DNA of 64,000 nucleotides from Liolophura sinensis (lineage: Eukaryota > Mollusca > Polyplacophora > Chitonida > Chitonidae), in the NCBI RefSeq assembly GCF_032854445.1, contig NC_088300.1:21183608-21247607 (forward strand). The letters run 5' to 3'. The first letter of the stretch is position 1. The number at the start of each line of letters is the position of its first letter. This document shows positions 36,590 through 48,512 of this stretch, piece after piece. The position numbers were made by a program, and so were the translations under genes. Below the pieces are notes generated by a model. That model saw only the letters and a list, made by a program, of their open reading frames with translations, had not been told where the DNA came from and searched no databases.

Positions 36590-37230
36590 TTGTTGCTATT
36601 TGTTGTAATACGACAATCCGTTGCTGCTCACCTTTGACCTCGTAAGCACGTCATGATGTAACGCGAGGCGGGGACAGGTGTTGAAACGTATATGAGAGCC
36701 GCGGCGACCGGCATGGAGATAGAGCAACCATGTGCTTCCAATCCGGACATCCAGGGAGACAGGAGGACACGGGGTTGAAACATTGCGAGAGGCACGAGAT
36801 TATGGGGCATTGTTTCTCTAATTAATTGACTTTGGCGAGGAATGGCTGCGGAGAACACACTGGACCCCAGCAGAGCGGGACAAAACCCGGCTCTGACAAA
36901 CGCTCGGAACTCCGCTCAGCAAGCTCTGGTCATCTCGATTTGAGGTGAGAGAACTAATTTGGAAGTCGATGAGACAAGGGTGACGAGATCGAGAAACAAC
37001 ATCCGTATCATACAGTGATCCAATCTATGCCTTTGATAATTAATTACAGGACGAGTTTATTATGGGGACAGCGCCGAGATTAGAAAACTGCCGCCATGCA
37101 CTGATGAATGATGTCTTAGAGACGTCGACGGAAGTGCAAAAAATGGCTAATTTCCAACAGGATGTTTTGACAAAGCGCCCGCCTCGGGGATTGACCCACT
37201 ACCGGGGGCTCTAACACAGCACTCAGACAC
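36590..37230. promoter_or_regulatory. Strong candidate enhancer island
   Basis: Abrupt change from the repeat array to GC-balanced, repeat-free sequence. It includes CACCTTTGACCTC (36,629-36,641, nuclear-receptor half-site plus TCF-like word), CAGGTG (36,676), TAATTAATT (36,819-36,827) followed by GACTTTGGCG, and CTTTGAT joined to TAATTAATTA (37,031-37,046), a TCF/LEF site fused to a homeodomain pair. The only open frame (76 codons, minus) has no domain. Confidence 0.35.
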
Positions 37231-37789
37231 TGGTTCTCAACCGTACGAATTTATCTATATTGTTAGAAATATTTGGATATCACTGGTATCATCCGCTTTA
37301 TCGGTTTATATTTAAGGTTGGTGGGAATCATTCAACAAGTGCATGCATGACATGAACCGAGACATTGATGTCCGACTACGCTGCGTCATTTACCGATATC
37401 ATTTAGCACGACAAACGTCGATATTATTAAATAATTAATACATCATCGTGGTGTTAAGTAATATCAAAAGTAAGATCATTCATTTATTCCATGCAGTGGA
37501 TTATTTATTTACCGTTGTCGATAATAATTTATTATAGGATCAATTCCGCACATAATACTACCTTTTTCTGTCAATGGACAGCGATATTAAAACGAACAAA
37601 TCACTTGTATATTCCGCAAGGATTCAGAGCTCAAAATAATATGTCATCAATTAATATTTAAGAGTCTGATAAGCTGACAAACCGTATACCCTGGGAATAT
37701 TTTACATTATATGTTGGCTGAAATTAATGAATTCCAAATCCAGTGTAATGGTAAAATATCTACTGCGAGATCTTTCGAAATTGCCGTGC
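37231..37789. other. AT-rich non-coding stretch
   Basis: No repeat or gene recognised between the enhancer-like island and the minisatellite. Confidence 0.5.
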
Positions 37790-38376
37790 AGTTAAGACAG
37801 AAGGGTGAATGCCTGAAAGGTTGGTGAATACCAGACACAATGGTGGACACCACAGAGATTGTTGAATACCAGACAGAAAAGTGAATGTCTGACAGGTCGA
37901 TTAATACTAGACAGATAGGTGTATACTAGACAGATTGGTGAATTCCAGACAAATTGGTGAGTATCAGACAGATTTGTTAATACCAGACAGATTGTGGTAA
38001 ATATCAAACAAAATTGTAGATGCCAGAGAGATTGGTGAATACCAAACAGATTGGTGAATGCCAAACAGATTGGTGAATACCAGACAGAATGTTGAACACC
38101 AGACAGTTTGTGGTAAATATCAAACAAAATTGTAGATACCAGACAGATTGGTGAATACCAAACAGAATGTTAAACACCAGACAGATTGGTAAATAAGAGA
38201 TAAACTGGTGAATACCAGACAGATTGGTTAATGCCAGCCAGATTGGTGAATGCCAGACAGATTGGTGAATACCAGACAGAATGTTGAAGACCAGACAGAT
38301 TGGAGAACACCAGACAGAATGTTGAATACCAGACAGAATGTAGAATATCACAGTGGTAAATACCAGACAGTTTTCT
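37790..38376 (+). repeat. 19 bp minisatellite with higher-order repeat
   Basis: About 30 imperfect units of GAATACCAGACAGATTGGT (19 bp) fill 580 bp. A longer segment starting GTGGTAAATATCAAACAAAA recurs at 37,994 and 38,110, a 116 bp higher-order period of about six units. Because 19 is not a multiple of three and the antisense unit has no stop, minus-strand frames stay open for over 110 codons and read as Gly/Ser/Trp/Tyr-rich repeats; these are not genes. Confidence 0.9.
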
Positions 38377-40780
38377 CAACATTCAAGCTTACTGATCGAT
38401 ACAGCACTTGGTCTCTAGCGACAACACTTTGTATCTGTTAGCCAGCCAAATCAGTACAAGGCCCAAGATATTAGTAAGATATTTACCCATGTTGCTCTTG
38501 TCTTCATGTTATTTATCATTGGCTAATTATATACATATCCTCATCCTGGGCATATATTTTCAGGACACGGTTAACTTTAGGGCGTAACGTTACCCGGGAA
38601 TGGGGAAATTCCCAGGCAAGATCTCGGCTAACGTCACAGATTGCATTAGGTTAGTCGTTACCATAAGCTATTGCGTTCAGATTACCATTGCTAGTTCGGA
38701 GTGAAATACCTGCACTAATTACCGGCTGGTCAGTCCTACTGATTACGGCCTCAGTTCTTCACGAACTGGACAAACAACCACAACCAGGTCACAGTTCAGC
38801 CCTGACCAGCCGCTCAGTAATAGTATCGATGATCTTGTACATCAATACACCTACAGGTATTATCTATACGTGTCCGCGAGGCGTGGACGGAATGCTATTT
38901 TACAGCTTAGTTAGGCACCGCTGACTTAGATGACTGTTTCAGACATATTATACATTCCGGGAAATTACTCTGACCAGGAATGCTAGTCCATACAACAACC
39001 CCCGGGGAATTAAATACATTTTTTTTCGCTATATTCTTTACAATCCTCGGAAACGTCGGTTAATGTATTTCTGTTTTTAGTCGCTTTTGAAGTTACTCTC
39101 GTAAACAATAAAATAATTTTGATACTTACTGTCTCATTGCTGGTTTTAATTTTTATACATAGGACATCCAAATTCACCGTATCATATAACAGATCTAGTT
39201 ATACAACAGCTGAGAAAGACAGAATCATTGGAGTGCCTGAAGTAAACCACCGATCTTTGGAGAGTTACCGATAAACTTTCTCATGTGTGACTTGGTTGTA
39301 ATATTGGTAAGAGACAAGTGGTCTCTTCCAGTGAAAGGAATTTAGGCTTCGCAAACAACGGTCCAAGGAGCTTATTGTGTACAAGATCGGACGAACAGTC
39401 GCGGTGTTAAACCGTGTTAGTCCTATGTAATAATATACGAGTAATGTAACACAAACTGTGTAACGTTAGAAAAATGTCCGTGTGATGTAAGATTTTCCCG
39501 TTACGCAGAGACAGAAAGACATACAGACATACAGACAGACAAATAAACGAAGGAGGAAATCATATCAGCCTTGTGATCGACTTGTAACCAAGAGACTAAA
39601 TATGACTAAAATGATGTCAAAAGCGACTAATTATCCGTGCACAGCTTTGCGTGTCATTGTCAGAAAGCAACTTACCGTAAGTGTAGGGTTACCTTCAGAC
39701 ACTGTCCCGTTTCCTGTTCGAAATAACTTTCTAACATCTAGAATCCTCTCAAGCATTCTTGGTCAAGCATATAATAATACCTATACCTAAGAACACGTAT
39801 ATTTTGTTCTCTAGACGATCCGTGAGAATACCAATAGTTACATTACACGGGGATTTTTATTACAAAACCCTGGGATCTATTCTATATCGTCAAAGGGTAA
39901 ATTTTAGTAAATAACAAATACATGGATCACAAGTCCTATTTACCCAGTAAGAGAAGTTTCGGTAGTATTTATACTGAAACGTCGCTCAGCGAATAAATAG
40001 AAGTTGTGATCTACATATTTTGTTATGTTATCCAACTCAGTTTCTAAATGTCATTGAAGTAAAATTTGATTTCTTTCTACTTGGTTATATTACATTAGTC
40101 GGAAATGTCTATGTCATTACACGGTAGGTGTTAATCAACAGGTAATCTCGATATTATTGGTCCAAGGCCGGGAATGAACTCCAAACCCCGTGTGCCTCCT
40201 TGTTAAGAGTCGTGCTAAGAGTCGTGCACATGGGAGCAACGCCCAGCTCCAAATGGGCAGAATTTGTGAGCTGCAAAAAAGAAAAAAAACATATAGAAAA
40301 ATAAAATAAGTTAAAAAAAATATAAATAAATTTTTAAAAAATATAAATAAATTTAAAAATCTAGTAGTGATGTGTGGGTGGCTGTCGTTGTCTCATTGGC
40401 TCTTTGTATGAATACCATTACGGGTCTTAAAATCGCTGTTGCAACTAGGGCTATTATTCCCGAAGTTTGTCAGGCGAAGAGCACGGTGGTTTAGAAAATA
40501 TTAAAAAACAAAACTGAAGGCGTGTGTTCAGATACATGCATTTAATTGCACATGTCGCAGACAAGACAAGTCTTTTCTCTGCAGCGATTAAGCATCTGGA
40601 ATTAGTTGACTGCTGTGTTGCCCTTTGACAGTGCTGATGAAAGCACATTACCTCTCTGTACATCGTTGTGTAGTATATAGCGTGTGAGGAATGGGAATAT
40701 TGGACCTGTATTAAATGACTCGTATCCGCTGTAATTTGTTTAATGAGAAAAGGTCAATAGGAAATTTATTTACAAGGGGG
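38377..40780. other. Mostly unremarkable non-coding DNA
   Basis: A small GC-balanced block at 38.68-38.84 kb contains CTAATTACC and ACCACAACCAGGTCA. ACAGACAT-type microsatellite at 39,510-39,542. A-rich duplicated sequence at 40,270-40,362. No gene or RNA recognised. Confidence 0.45.
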
Positions 40781-40980
40781 CGTGAGTTGTGCGGGATAAG
40801 GGCTTGTGGGGCATCAGCCGATCCTTCCACCGCGCGCGACTGGCTTGCCTGTCCGCCCCAGCTCGGTCAGATTAAACCGTGCACGGCTTAACGGCGGATT
40901 AGAGAAGCTGGTAATCACTCATTTAATGATGGTAGAGCACGCAGTCTGACCCGGTCGTCCACAGGTAAGGGCAAGTATAT
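40780..40980. promoter_or_regulatory. Regulatory-looking island with GGATTA and TAATCA
   Basis: GC-rich repeat-free patch: CCGCGCGCGACTGGC, then GGATTA (40,896-40,901), GGTAATCACTCATTTAATGA. Short and sharply bounded. Possible enhancer by inference. Confidence 0.25.
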
Positions 40981-41340
40981 CTATAGGCCTCGACAGAGAT
41001 ATACTCAGAGAAAAGACGATATTGACAGCGGTAAATAATTATGTCTCGTATTTATGTGCCAGAAAGGAAGTGTTGACAGTTTTAGATCGTAAACAACATA
41101 TTTATTCGTCATGAAACTTTTATTATGTAAGCCTAACTATGTAACGAAGGGGACCCGTACACTAAATATTATAATATTTTATTGGAAATTGAGTTTTTAA
41201 AAATCAATACTCAAAGTATCGCCAGCACTGGAACGAAAGTTTTATGAATGCTTTTGCGGATTTTCATACTAAAACATTTCATACAAAAATGTGTATAGAA
41301 AATAACCACATTATTGGGTGATATGCTTGATAAGAAAATA

Positions 41341-41404
41341 GGATACACCTATTCACAGGATACACCTATTCACAGGATACACCTGTTCATAGGATACACT
41401 ATAT
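41341..41404 (+). repeat. 17 bp tandem repeat, nearly four copies
   Basis: GGATACACCTATTCACA units start at 41,341, 41,358, 41,375 and 41,392, the last two slightly changed. It causes the repeated Pro-Ile-His reading of a short open frame. Confidence 0.8.
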
Positions 41405-41660
41405 TCTTGGATGTTTCATTTCGTAGTAACATATGTAAGACATTTCGTCACTTCATGAACTCCAATAAACTGAAAATGTCTTCTTCCCTGAAACTTATTA
41501 TTTTCAGGACTTGACGAATTTAAAGCCCATCATCATATTTCAATGTCCGACATGTCTTGTTAAAAAATTTAGATAGACATTGGGCATCTAAGAAAGACTT
41601 ACAAATGAAATTCTTTTTAACGGAGAAAACCCAAAATTATTATGTTTTATTAGTTTATAC

Positions 41661-41805
41661 TTACTTTTTTGGTGTTTAACACCGTATACTCAAACATTTA
41701 CCACTTATATGCATTTATTTATTTATTTGACGCCGCATCCAAAACCTTTTCACTCATAAGACTGTGACTGGATTTATGGCCGGAGGAAAGAGAAGAGCCC
41801 AGCGT
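41661..41805 (-). mobile_element. Two adjoining SINE-like fragments
   Basis: 41,669-41,710 (GGTGTTTAACACCGTATACTC) is the end of one copy; it is followed after ATTTATTTATTTATTTGACG (about 41,713) by a second, longer degenerate copy with TTTTCACTCATAAGAC and GGCCGGAGGAAAGAG. The join suggests one element inserted beside or into another. Confidence 0.5.
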
Positions 41806-42074
41806 TATGGCAGAGATGGTCCCTTTATCACTTACAATACGGTGGTCAGATGGGCGCTTGGGGGAAACCGTGCAGTCCGGAGGAAATGATACAACGATCT
41901 TTGGGTAATTAGGCCAAACTGAATAACTTTCTCACATCTGACAAGCATTTTCATCCACTCTTAGAGCGAAATTTTGATATTATAATCTGAATGAGTGTAG
42001 CATCACATTATTTTCTACTTATGTTTATCCAGTGTTAAATTCAGAGGCAATCTTATATTTTTATAATTTATACT

Positions 42075-42245
42075 CTGTGCCTTATGCTGGCTTCCTCTCA
42101 GGTCGTACGTGGGAAGGTCTGTCAGCAATCTGCGGATGGTCGTGGGTTTCCCGCGGGCTCCGCCAGGTGTCGTGCTAACGGCGGTCATATAAGTGAAATA
42201 GTCTTGAGAACGGCGTAAAACACCAAGCAAATAAATAAACAAATA
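42075..42245 (+). mobile_element. Near full-length SINE-like element, body intact
   Basis: In sense orientation: TTATGCTGGCTTCCTCTCAG, GTCGTACGTGGGAAGGTCTG, TCAGCAATCTGCGGATGGTC, GTGGGTTTCCCGCGGGCTCC, then CATATAAGTGAAATAGTC and GGCGTAAAACACCAAGCAAA with an AAATAAAT tail. It is the best body copy in the window. The tRNA-like head present at 45.2 kb is missing. No clear target duplication. Confidence 0.75.
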
Positions 42246-42379
42246 TATTCCGTGGAAGTAAAACAATGTAAAGTACGAATGCACCTGTATAACGGATGCA
42301 TATTAGGGCGACCAAGACTCCACAATACATGTCACGGCCTTTGTATTCAAGGTGACTCTCGGTGCTTTGCGAGGCAGCT

Positions 42380-43009
42380 CGCAATCATCTCATTGTAGTC
42401 TAATCAACTCAGCCAATTTCAGGGCTGAACAAAACGTGTGCCAAAGAGCTAAAAGTCACCTTCAGGTGGACAGAGAGAGATTGTCAAATTAAACTTCGCT
42501 TGTGAGCTATTGTATTGTGTTGTCCCATTATTATCTCGTTGGGCGATGTGGCTGCAGATGGAAACATGCAGAAGAGGTGAGAAATGGGGTAATACACTGT
42601 AACAGTGCCATGAAGATCTCCTGTCCCTTGCAGCTTGGACGCGCTGAAATCACTGCGACAGACAACAATTAAAATCTGACACTAAATGATGGTGGCAAAT
42701 GCTTAATTCCAAAACGATTAAACACTTAGAGAGCGTGCGTCCCTGTTATACTGTGATGAGCCAAATATACCTGTCGGACACTTAGAACATCGGATTCTAT
42801 TACAGATATGAAGAAGGCTGGACCACAGAGGTGTTAATAGCGTCTGATTAAATAAGGCATCGAGATGATTAACTTTGACATCTGATAAATTCTGACACTG
42901 GATAGCAGGAAAACAGACAGGGAGTATGAACCTTTCTCACTATGCAACAAGACAACAACAATAATTTGCTACGAACGCGAACAAAATGAAATCCTAACTG
43001 AGGTCAAAT
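42380..43009. promoter_or_regulatory. Regulatory-looking island
   Basis: Repeat-free, GC-balanced. Includes CAGATGG E-box (42,556), AGACAACAATTAAAATC (42,661), AATGCTTAATTCC (42,697), CACCTTCAGGTGG (42,459, an inverted CACCT/AGGTG pair) and TCTAATCAACTCAGCCAATT (42,399). Bounded by a SINE on the left and a dispersed element on the right. Confidence 0.3.
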
Positions 43010-43064
43010 GACCGTCTGACCATCAGACTGTCATCGCTGCTCTATTTTTACTCTCTATGCTGTA
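43010..43064 (+). repeat. Short dispersed element, copy 3
   Basis: CTGTCATCGCTGCTCTATTT then TTACTCTCTATGCTGTAA. Homologous to 27.96 kb over about 43 bp. No coding sense is preserved. The ends of the element are not defined. Confidence 0.55.
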
Positions 43065-44139
43065 AGTTTTTATTTCGTGTTAAATTCCATCCGGCTGGAT
43101 ATACCAAACATCTTGATATATTTCTTTCAGTCAAATATGAAAACAGTTTTATTTATGCATCAACATCTTCTACCTTGGGGTAAATTAGGTGTCCCACCGC
43201 TTAATGAAGAGTACGTTGACTGACTGAGCTATATATGGATCGTCGACAGACTTGGCGTAACCCACGGCGTAAAGCATGTACAGGTACCGTGTAACATACG
43301 TAACTGTATATAAGCAGCTAAGTCAGGATATACGTATTACATGAAATAATTAATATAAAGCCAAGGGAGCAAGCTTTCAAACCTAATCATCGATTAGTTC
43401 CTCTTGTATGTCCAATTTCACTTCGCTTTCGAAACACCTGATTAACCAGCTAGTGAGGGAACACTTCTACCAAGCAGTACCAATTCAAAGCCACGCCAAT
43501 AGGGCTAAAGTTCGATTTTTTTTTTTTTTTTTTTGCATTTAACGATTTGAAGAATGAGCTTCTTCTGCACAAAAAATGTTTTCATTGTGGAATAATATTG
43601 TCTCATTGGACTCCACTCTGTTGTAGCCACTTAATATGTTTACGTTTTTTCTGATTTGTCAAAGATTTATGACATTGTGGATTAAGCCTTGGATATAATA
43701 GCTGGTTGGTGCGATGACTATATAGCATGCAGGACAACACGCCTCATTAAACTATTCCAATAATGGAAATTATAAAATGGTATATCTAAAAGCACATGTA
43801 ATCATTCAATCGATCAAATGTATATGTCAGCTAATATAACAAAGTACATTTTTACGCATAGAAATAAAACAGAAGAGTAAAAAAACGTGACATGTTGAGG
43901 CATGTGGCTGCAGCATGTGAGCTGAAATGTTTATGTAATCATACGATAGGGCCTACCATGAAACAAACGTATCAGAAATACAGCAGAGTGAAGCTTGAAA
44001 TAAACATTTGAACAGAATCATAAAGCTTAAAAAAAGAAAAAGAGATGACAAACTTTAGAAAAGCTTTGTTTCAGAGATGACAAGTAGGGCATCGTCAAAG
44101 AAAAAGCCAGCATGTGTTAAGACAGATCTGTATGATGTG
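43065..44139. other. AT-rich non-coding stretch
   Basis: T run of about 20 at 43,516-43,535. No gene or RNA recognised; the poly(T) could be an old reversed retroposon tail but no body adjoins it. Confidence 0.5.
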
Positions 44140-44890
44140 CCTTATGAGTTGAGGGAGTGAAGAGTTACGGGTGTATGGGAGGGTTGGTCCGAGGGGAGGT
44201 ATGTGGTCAAATTGTAATTACCATCCTTATAGACCTGACATGGTTGTCATTGTGAAAGCCCCTCTCCCACCACACTCCTGTCCCATCCCTCAGGGCACAC
44301 AACATACCGCCTCCCATATGTCAGTCCTGATACCCACTACACATTAACCAACTCAAACCGCGATTTGAACTCAATGTATTCGCAATTAGCAGAAACGGTG
44401 CTGGCGAAGACGAGCATTTTGAGGGTTAAATGATGAGAGTTTGTCACGATGATGGAGATTTGATGGAGAGTTGTTACCTCATTCCTGTGGGGCTGGGGTA
44501 CAAAGGCAGGGTGTAACAATGCTGAGAGTACGGCACAAGGGAGAGGCATGGATCAGTCTGACAGTGGGGTAGAGGTGGACGGGCTAGCGTGTGAAACTGA
44601 TTACCGGGGACCCTAATCCTAACCAAGAATGGGTGTTCAGGTCCCTGGTCACCTGTTCTCACTTCGTTCCCCTACCCAGAGGCTGACCGATTCCATCCCC
44701 CTGTGTCAGTGAGAGACCCGATACAATCGGACGATCACGTAAACCTCCTCCCCTTCGATCCGAGTCAAAGGTATTAAAGTCTGATTAATCCTGTCATTAG
44801 GATGCAGGCCTATGTGGCACTGGGCAATTTCTGAGACACGGAGAACCCTGCTAGATTCTCCCACGACGGACTCAACTTTCATAAAATACT
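44140..44890. promoter_or_regulatory. Regulatory-looking island with two TAATCC sites
   Basis: Repeat-free, GC-balanced, with C-rich runs. TAATCC at 44,614-44,619 and 44,786-44,791, the latter within TCTGATTAATCCTG and next to TCATTAGGAT. Two minus-strand open frames (70 and 62 codons) lack any domain. Candidate enhancer by inference. Confidence 0.3.
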
Positions 44891-45140
44891 TAGCGTATCA
44901 ACAGAAATTTTCGTATATATACCTGATCTAAATATATAGCGGATTTATTATATAATAATGTTCCTAGAATTTCCTGTGTTTTTCCTATGAAGACAAATAG
45001 AGTACTATTTTGTTTAGCAAAGTTGACCCATTGGTCCAAGTTGAACTGACTACTGTTTTCTTGCAATGCATAAGAAATACCTGATCAGTTTGCTTGCAAA
45101 GCAATAGCAATAGACTACACAGCTGACAAATAATAAGAGG

Positions 45141-45405
45141 GGGCTGAGATGTTTAGCGTGCCAGCGCGGCGCAAAGACGCATGAGTCTTTCACCAATGTG
45201 GTCGCTGCGAGTGCAAGTCCAGCTCATGTTGTCATCTTCTCCGGCCGTGCGTGTATTGGGAAGGTCTCTCAGCAGTTTGCAGGTGGTCGAGGGTTTACCA
45301 AAGGCTCTGTCCCGTATCCTCCCATCACAATGCTGACCACTTTCGTATAAGTGTGTTCTTAAATACGGCGTAAAACACCAAGCACATAAAATAAAAATAA
45401 AGTAA
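45141..45405 (+). mobile_element. Full-length tRNA-headed SINE-like element (diverged)
   Basis: The only copy here that shows the head: 45,150-45,228 resembles a decayed tRNA, with GAGTGCAAGTCCAGCTCATG in the place of a Pol III B box and T arm. The body follows: CCGGCCGTGCGTGTATTGGG, AAGGTCTCTCAGCAG, GTGGTCGAGGGTTTACC, TATCCTCCCATCACAATGC, and the tail GGCGTAAAACACCAAGCACA plus AATAAAAATAAAG. Substitutions throughout mark it as old. It links the truncated copies elsewhere to a tRNA-derived SINE. Confidence 0.7.
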
Positions 45406-46340
45406 AAGCAAATTATAGGCCATACGCATAATTACTGTAAGTTTGAAAGCCTCCTCCATGCATTATTTGTGATTGCCAAAAGTAGTGGGTAAGTTGCCAG
45501 TCTGTAAAATCTTGTTTCTGATACGAGGTCTTCATCTTTTTGTATCCCTCTGTTCGTAACATATACTTATTTAAGCATTCCAAAATGATTTATGGATTAA
45601 ACAAAGTTTTGTTGTTTCTATTACAAATTATAAACCCTCAATGACATAAGAAATGGGTGGTAAAGAAAAAAAATTATCTTTATCACTTATAAACCATTCC
45701 TTTCACGAAAGAACAGAAGTATTTGTGAAAGAAATTAAAACGAAGGATATCAAGCATCGGAAACTATAACTATTTCTGGCCATATATATATTGTTCGGAG
45801 GATAAAATTATGACAAAAATTCCAACATATCTCATGTCCATTTGTAGTTCTGAGAGGCACTGATGTTAGAAACTATATATATACAAGTTAAAAAAAATTC
45901 TGTATCACTTCCGTGTTTATAGATAATAGGTAATGGACACTTCCTGTAATGAAAGGTTTGCCACGCTGTAATCTTTTACAAAATCCCATGTAAGCTATTT
46001 CCTTATATCACATATCCCTTTCTAATCACCGATAACTTCCCCTCACTATGCTATATACCATCTATATTTATTTACTTATATTGCTTATACCCCATTTCCA
46101 CCTACCCCACCCCACACTACAACACCCCACCCCACTCCACTACCGGCCGATTTGACTGATTTTCGCTATGCGACATTTTTATTCGTTAATGTTATGGCTG
46201 GATAGCCATTCCTAATGAGAAACTTTTGAGAACATTACAAATTGCCAGATCAGTTTGCCACGCCCAAAAGTATATGCTCGCTGTGTTTATTGTCGTCCGT
46301 GTAAAGACATTAATGTTTCCGGTGTCATTCACTCTTCATG
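45406..46340. other. AT-rich non-coding stretch
   Basis: No gene or RNA recognised. C-rich patch CCCCACCCCACTCCAC near 46,126. Confidence 0.5.
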
Positions 46341-46434
46341 AAATTTCTCCACCCATATACGATCGATCGTCGTCGTTTAAGTGAAGTATTCTTGACTATA
46401 CGGCGTTAACCCCACCTCAGATAAGTGAATAAAT
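46341..46434 (+). mobile_element. Truncated, degenerate SINE-like copy
   Basis: AAATTTCTCCACCCATATAC, CGTCGTCGTTTAAGTGAAGT, ATTCTTGACTATACGGCGTT, AACCCCACC match the 3' half of the family in order; the tail is eroded. Confidence 0.6.
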
Positions 46435-46769
46435 TATCTCTTCGTACACATTAGTCACTTCCGTCTGACGATTCTTCACCAGCTGATGGCTGTTGATCTT
46501 CCCACGGATCATCTTCGATCACCCCAGACATTTGAATCTGTCGAGAGTCTATACTGTGAACACTTCACCCGCTGGTTTACCACACATTTACCATTTCAGT
46601 CCCAAGGATACACTTAAGGTGCAAGTTCAAAGCTGACCTTCGACAGGGAATTTGTAGATTTCCTCACTCTCACCGCTTATGGGGCCTTAGTGAATGAGAT
46701 ATTGACAGTTTGCGCTGTCTAATGTTCAATGAAGACCATTTGTCTTCCACCAGTATGCTCGGTGCGCAT

Positions 46770-46885
46770 ATCTTTAAGCCACATCTGAGAAGGTTCGTCA
46801 GCAACTTGTCAAAGGTTGATGGTTTTCCACGGGTACTATACGGTTTCCTTCACGCATACAAATAATCTATGAACACGGAAGTGCA
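46770..46885 (+). mobile_element. Very degenerate SINE-like body
   Basis: GAAGGTTCGTCAGCAACTTG, AAAGGTTGATGGTTTTCCAC, GGTTTCCTTCACGCATAC and GAACACGGAAGTG keep the family's word order with heavy divergence. Confidence 0.4.
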
Positions 46886-47025
46886 TGTTACGGGATCTTG
46901 CCTCAAAAGCGAAAATTTTAGTATGCCGTCAAACAACAGTCAGTCAATCAATCAATCATATTTACCATGTATATCCTCCGCAACCTTCCCCAGTTATTGA
47001 CCACATGGATTTCATACCGGTGTAC

Positions 47026-47147
47026 ACTTACTTATTTATCTGATTAGTGTTTTACGCCGCACTCAAGAATATTTCACTTACACGATGGCGACCAGTATTG
47101 TGGTGGAAGGAAACCGAGCAGAGCCCGGTGGAAACCCACTTGCTTAT
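47026..47147 (-). mobile_element. SINE-like element with probable target duplication
   Basis: Plus-strand reading CTGATTAGTGTTTTACGCCG, ACTCAAGAATATTTCACTTA, CGATGGCGACCAGTATTGTG, GGAAACCGAGCAGAGCCCGG. Flanks ACTTACTTAT (47,026-47,035) and ACTTGCTTAT (47,138-47,147) differ at one base and may be the target duplication. Confidence 0.75.
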
Positions 47148-48447
47148 CATTCATTTATAAACAAGAACCATAACAATACCCTCCACTGATAAAGTAATAT
47201 TCACATTTGTTTTTTACTCTTAATTTATTATTGAGTACTTTGATCTTTGATTCACACTTTTAAAAATGATATGACTGTGGGGAAAATGCTACGATATGCA
47301 AAAAAATACGTTATTACATGCTTAGTGATCTTTTTGATCAGTGATGTGATAGCCACCACAAATAAGTGAATGACATTTTTCAACTTTTCAGATTATAGCA
47401 TCAATTTTGTAAACTTTGCTGTCATTTGTCCATCGTAATAATGGGTTTTACCCAAGGTGAAAACGATCACATATAATTCAGAAGTTATATACAGTCCCTC
47501 TTTAGAGATACTCAGACGAAATAAAAACGGTATACCAAGAATTTTTCCATAAACGGTGAACATACTGTTGAGGAAATGCTTCGGTTAGTTGCATGACGAA
47601 TTCTCAACTCCAACTCCAGTGTACATCTGTTAATTGTAACAGAAGCATTACATTTTTTTGTCAAACGCTTCGAAGAAAGAGACCAGTCTCATTTGCGAGA
47701 GGGATTTACTTTTCTGTACATTGTTCCGTTGTCAGCTTCTATCGTGCATGCATGTGCTGGCGGAAGTGAAGGTCGTGGGTTAGCCGAACTCAATCTGAAG
47801 AGCAAACACGAGCATTATACAACGCACGGAAGTAACACGTGTACGACGACAGTTTCTCCCTACCCGGTTCACACAGTATTCAATCACAACAGCCAGTGTA
47901 ATGCACGAAATTATGCAAATTAACTGGAATTTAATTATTATTACTTTTGAGTGAATAAATACCGACCGTCCATCCCATTGAAAATCGACAGTTAAATGAA
48001 AGCTATAGTTACAATTCCATGCCCGTATACTGACACAGGTATACATTTATCCCGTCAAAGGAACCAAGTGACAGTTGTAAGCCGTCGAGCAGCCTTTTGA
48101 CATAGCGACGTGATCATACTTAGCCTTGCAATTTGGCCCAACGTCGGTTTATAGATTCAAGTATTTTATTACACGTATATTTCCACATGACAGCCAGTAG
48201 CTTTATAGCGGGTGTCTTGTGTCAAATGCACGATGTTAAATCAATATCATATACATTGCATCAGAGGCATAGCGTTATATAGAGACGTTCCTATACAGAC
48301 AAATTGAGCAATTACAGTTTTGAACTCTCGATAAGCTTCGATTAAATTGATGAACATCCAGTCTGATGGATCTACATAAAATCTAGTTGCAGTCACTTTG
48401 GCATGTTCCTTTCAAAGTGACACATCGTTTTCTACATCGGCATATTT
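47148..48447. other. AT-rich non-coding stretch
   Basis: No gene or repeat recognised; short frames of 76 and 88 codons at 47.7-48.05 kb overlap on opposite strands and lack domains. Confidence 0.5.
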
Positions 48448-48512
48448 CCATTTATTTTGCCTGTTGCTTTACGCCATACTCAGTAATTTTTGTTAAACAA
48501 CGGCGGTAGCTA
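48448..48512 (-). mobile_element. Short SINE-like remnant
   Basis: TTTATTTTGCCTGTTGCTTT, ACGCCATACTCAGTAATTTT, AACGGCGGTAGC: the 3' end of the family, degenerate. Confidence 0.5.

Noticed and set aside
37792-38351. Overlapping 111- and 115-codon minus-strand frames with repeated Ser-Val-Trp-Tyr
   Set aside because: Produced by the 19 bp minisatellite, which lacks antisense stops; three frames give the same peptide.
42015-42384. Minus-strand frames of 89 and 69 codons
   Set aside because: They translate the SINE-like body at 42,075-42,245; similar peptides arise wherever this repeat falls.
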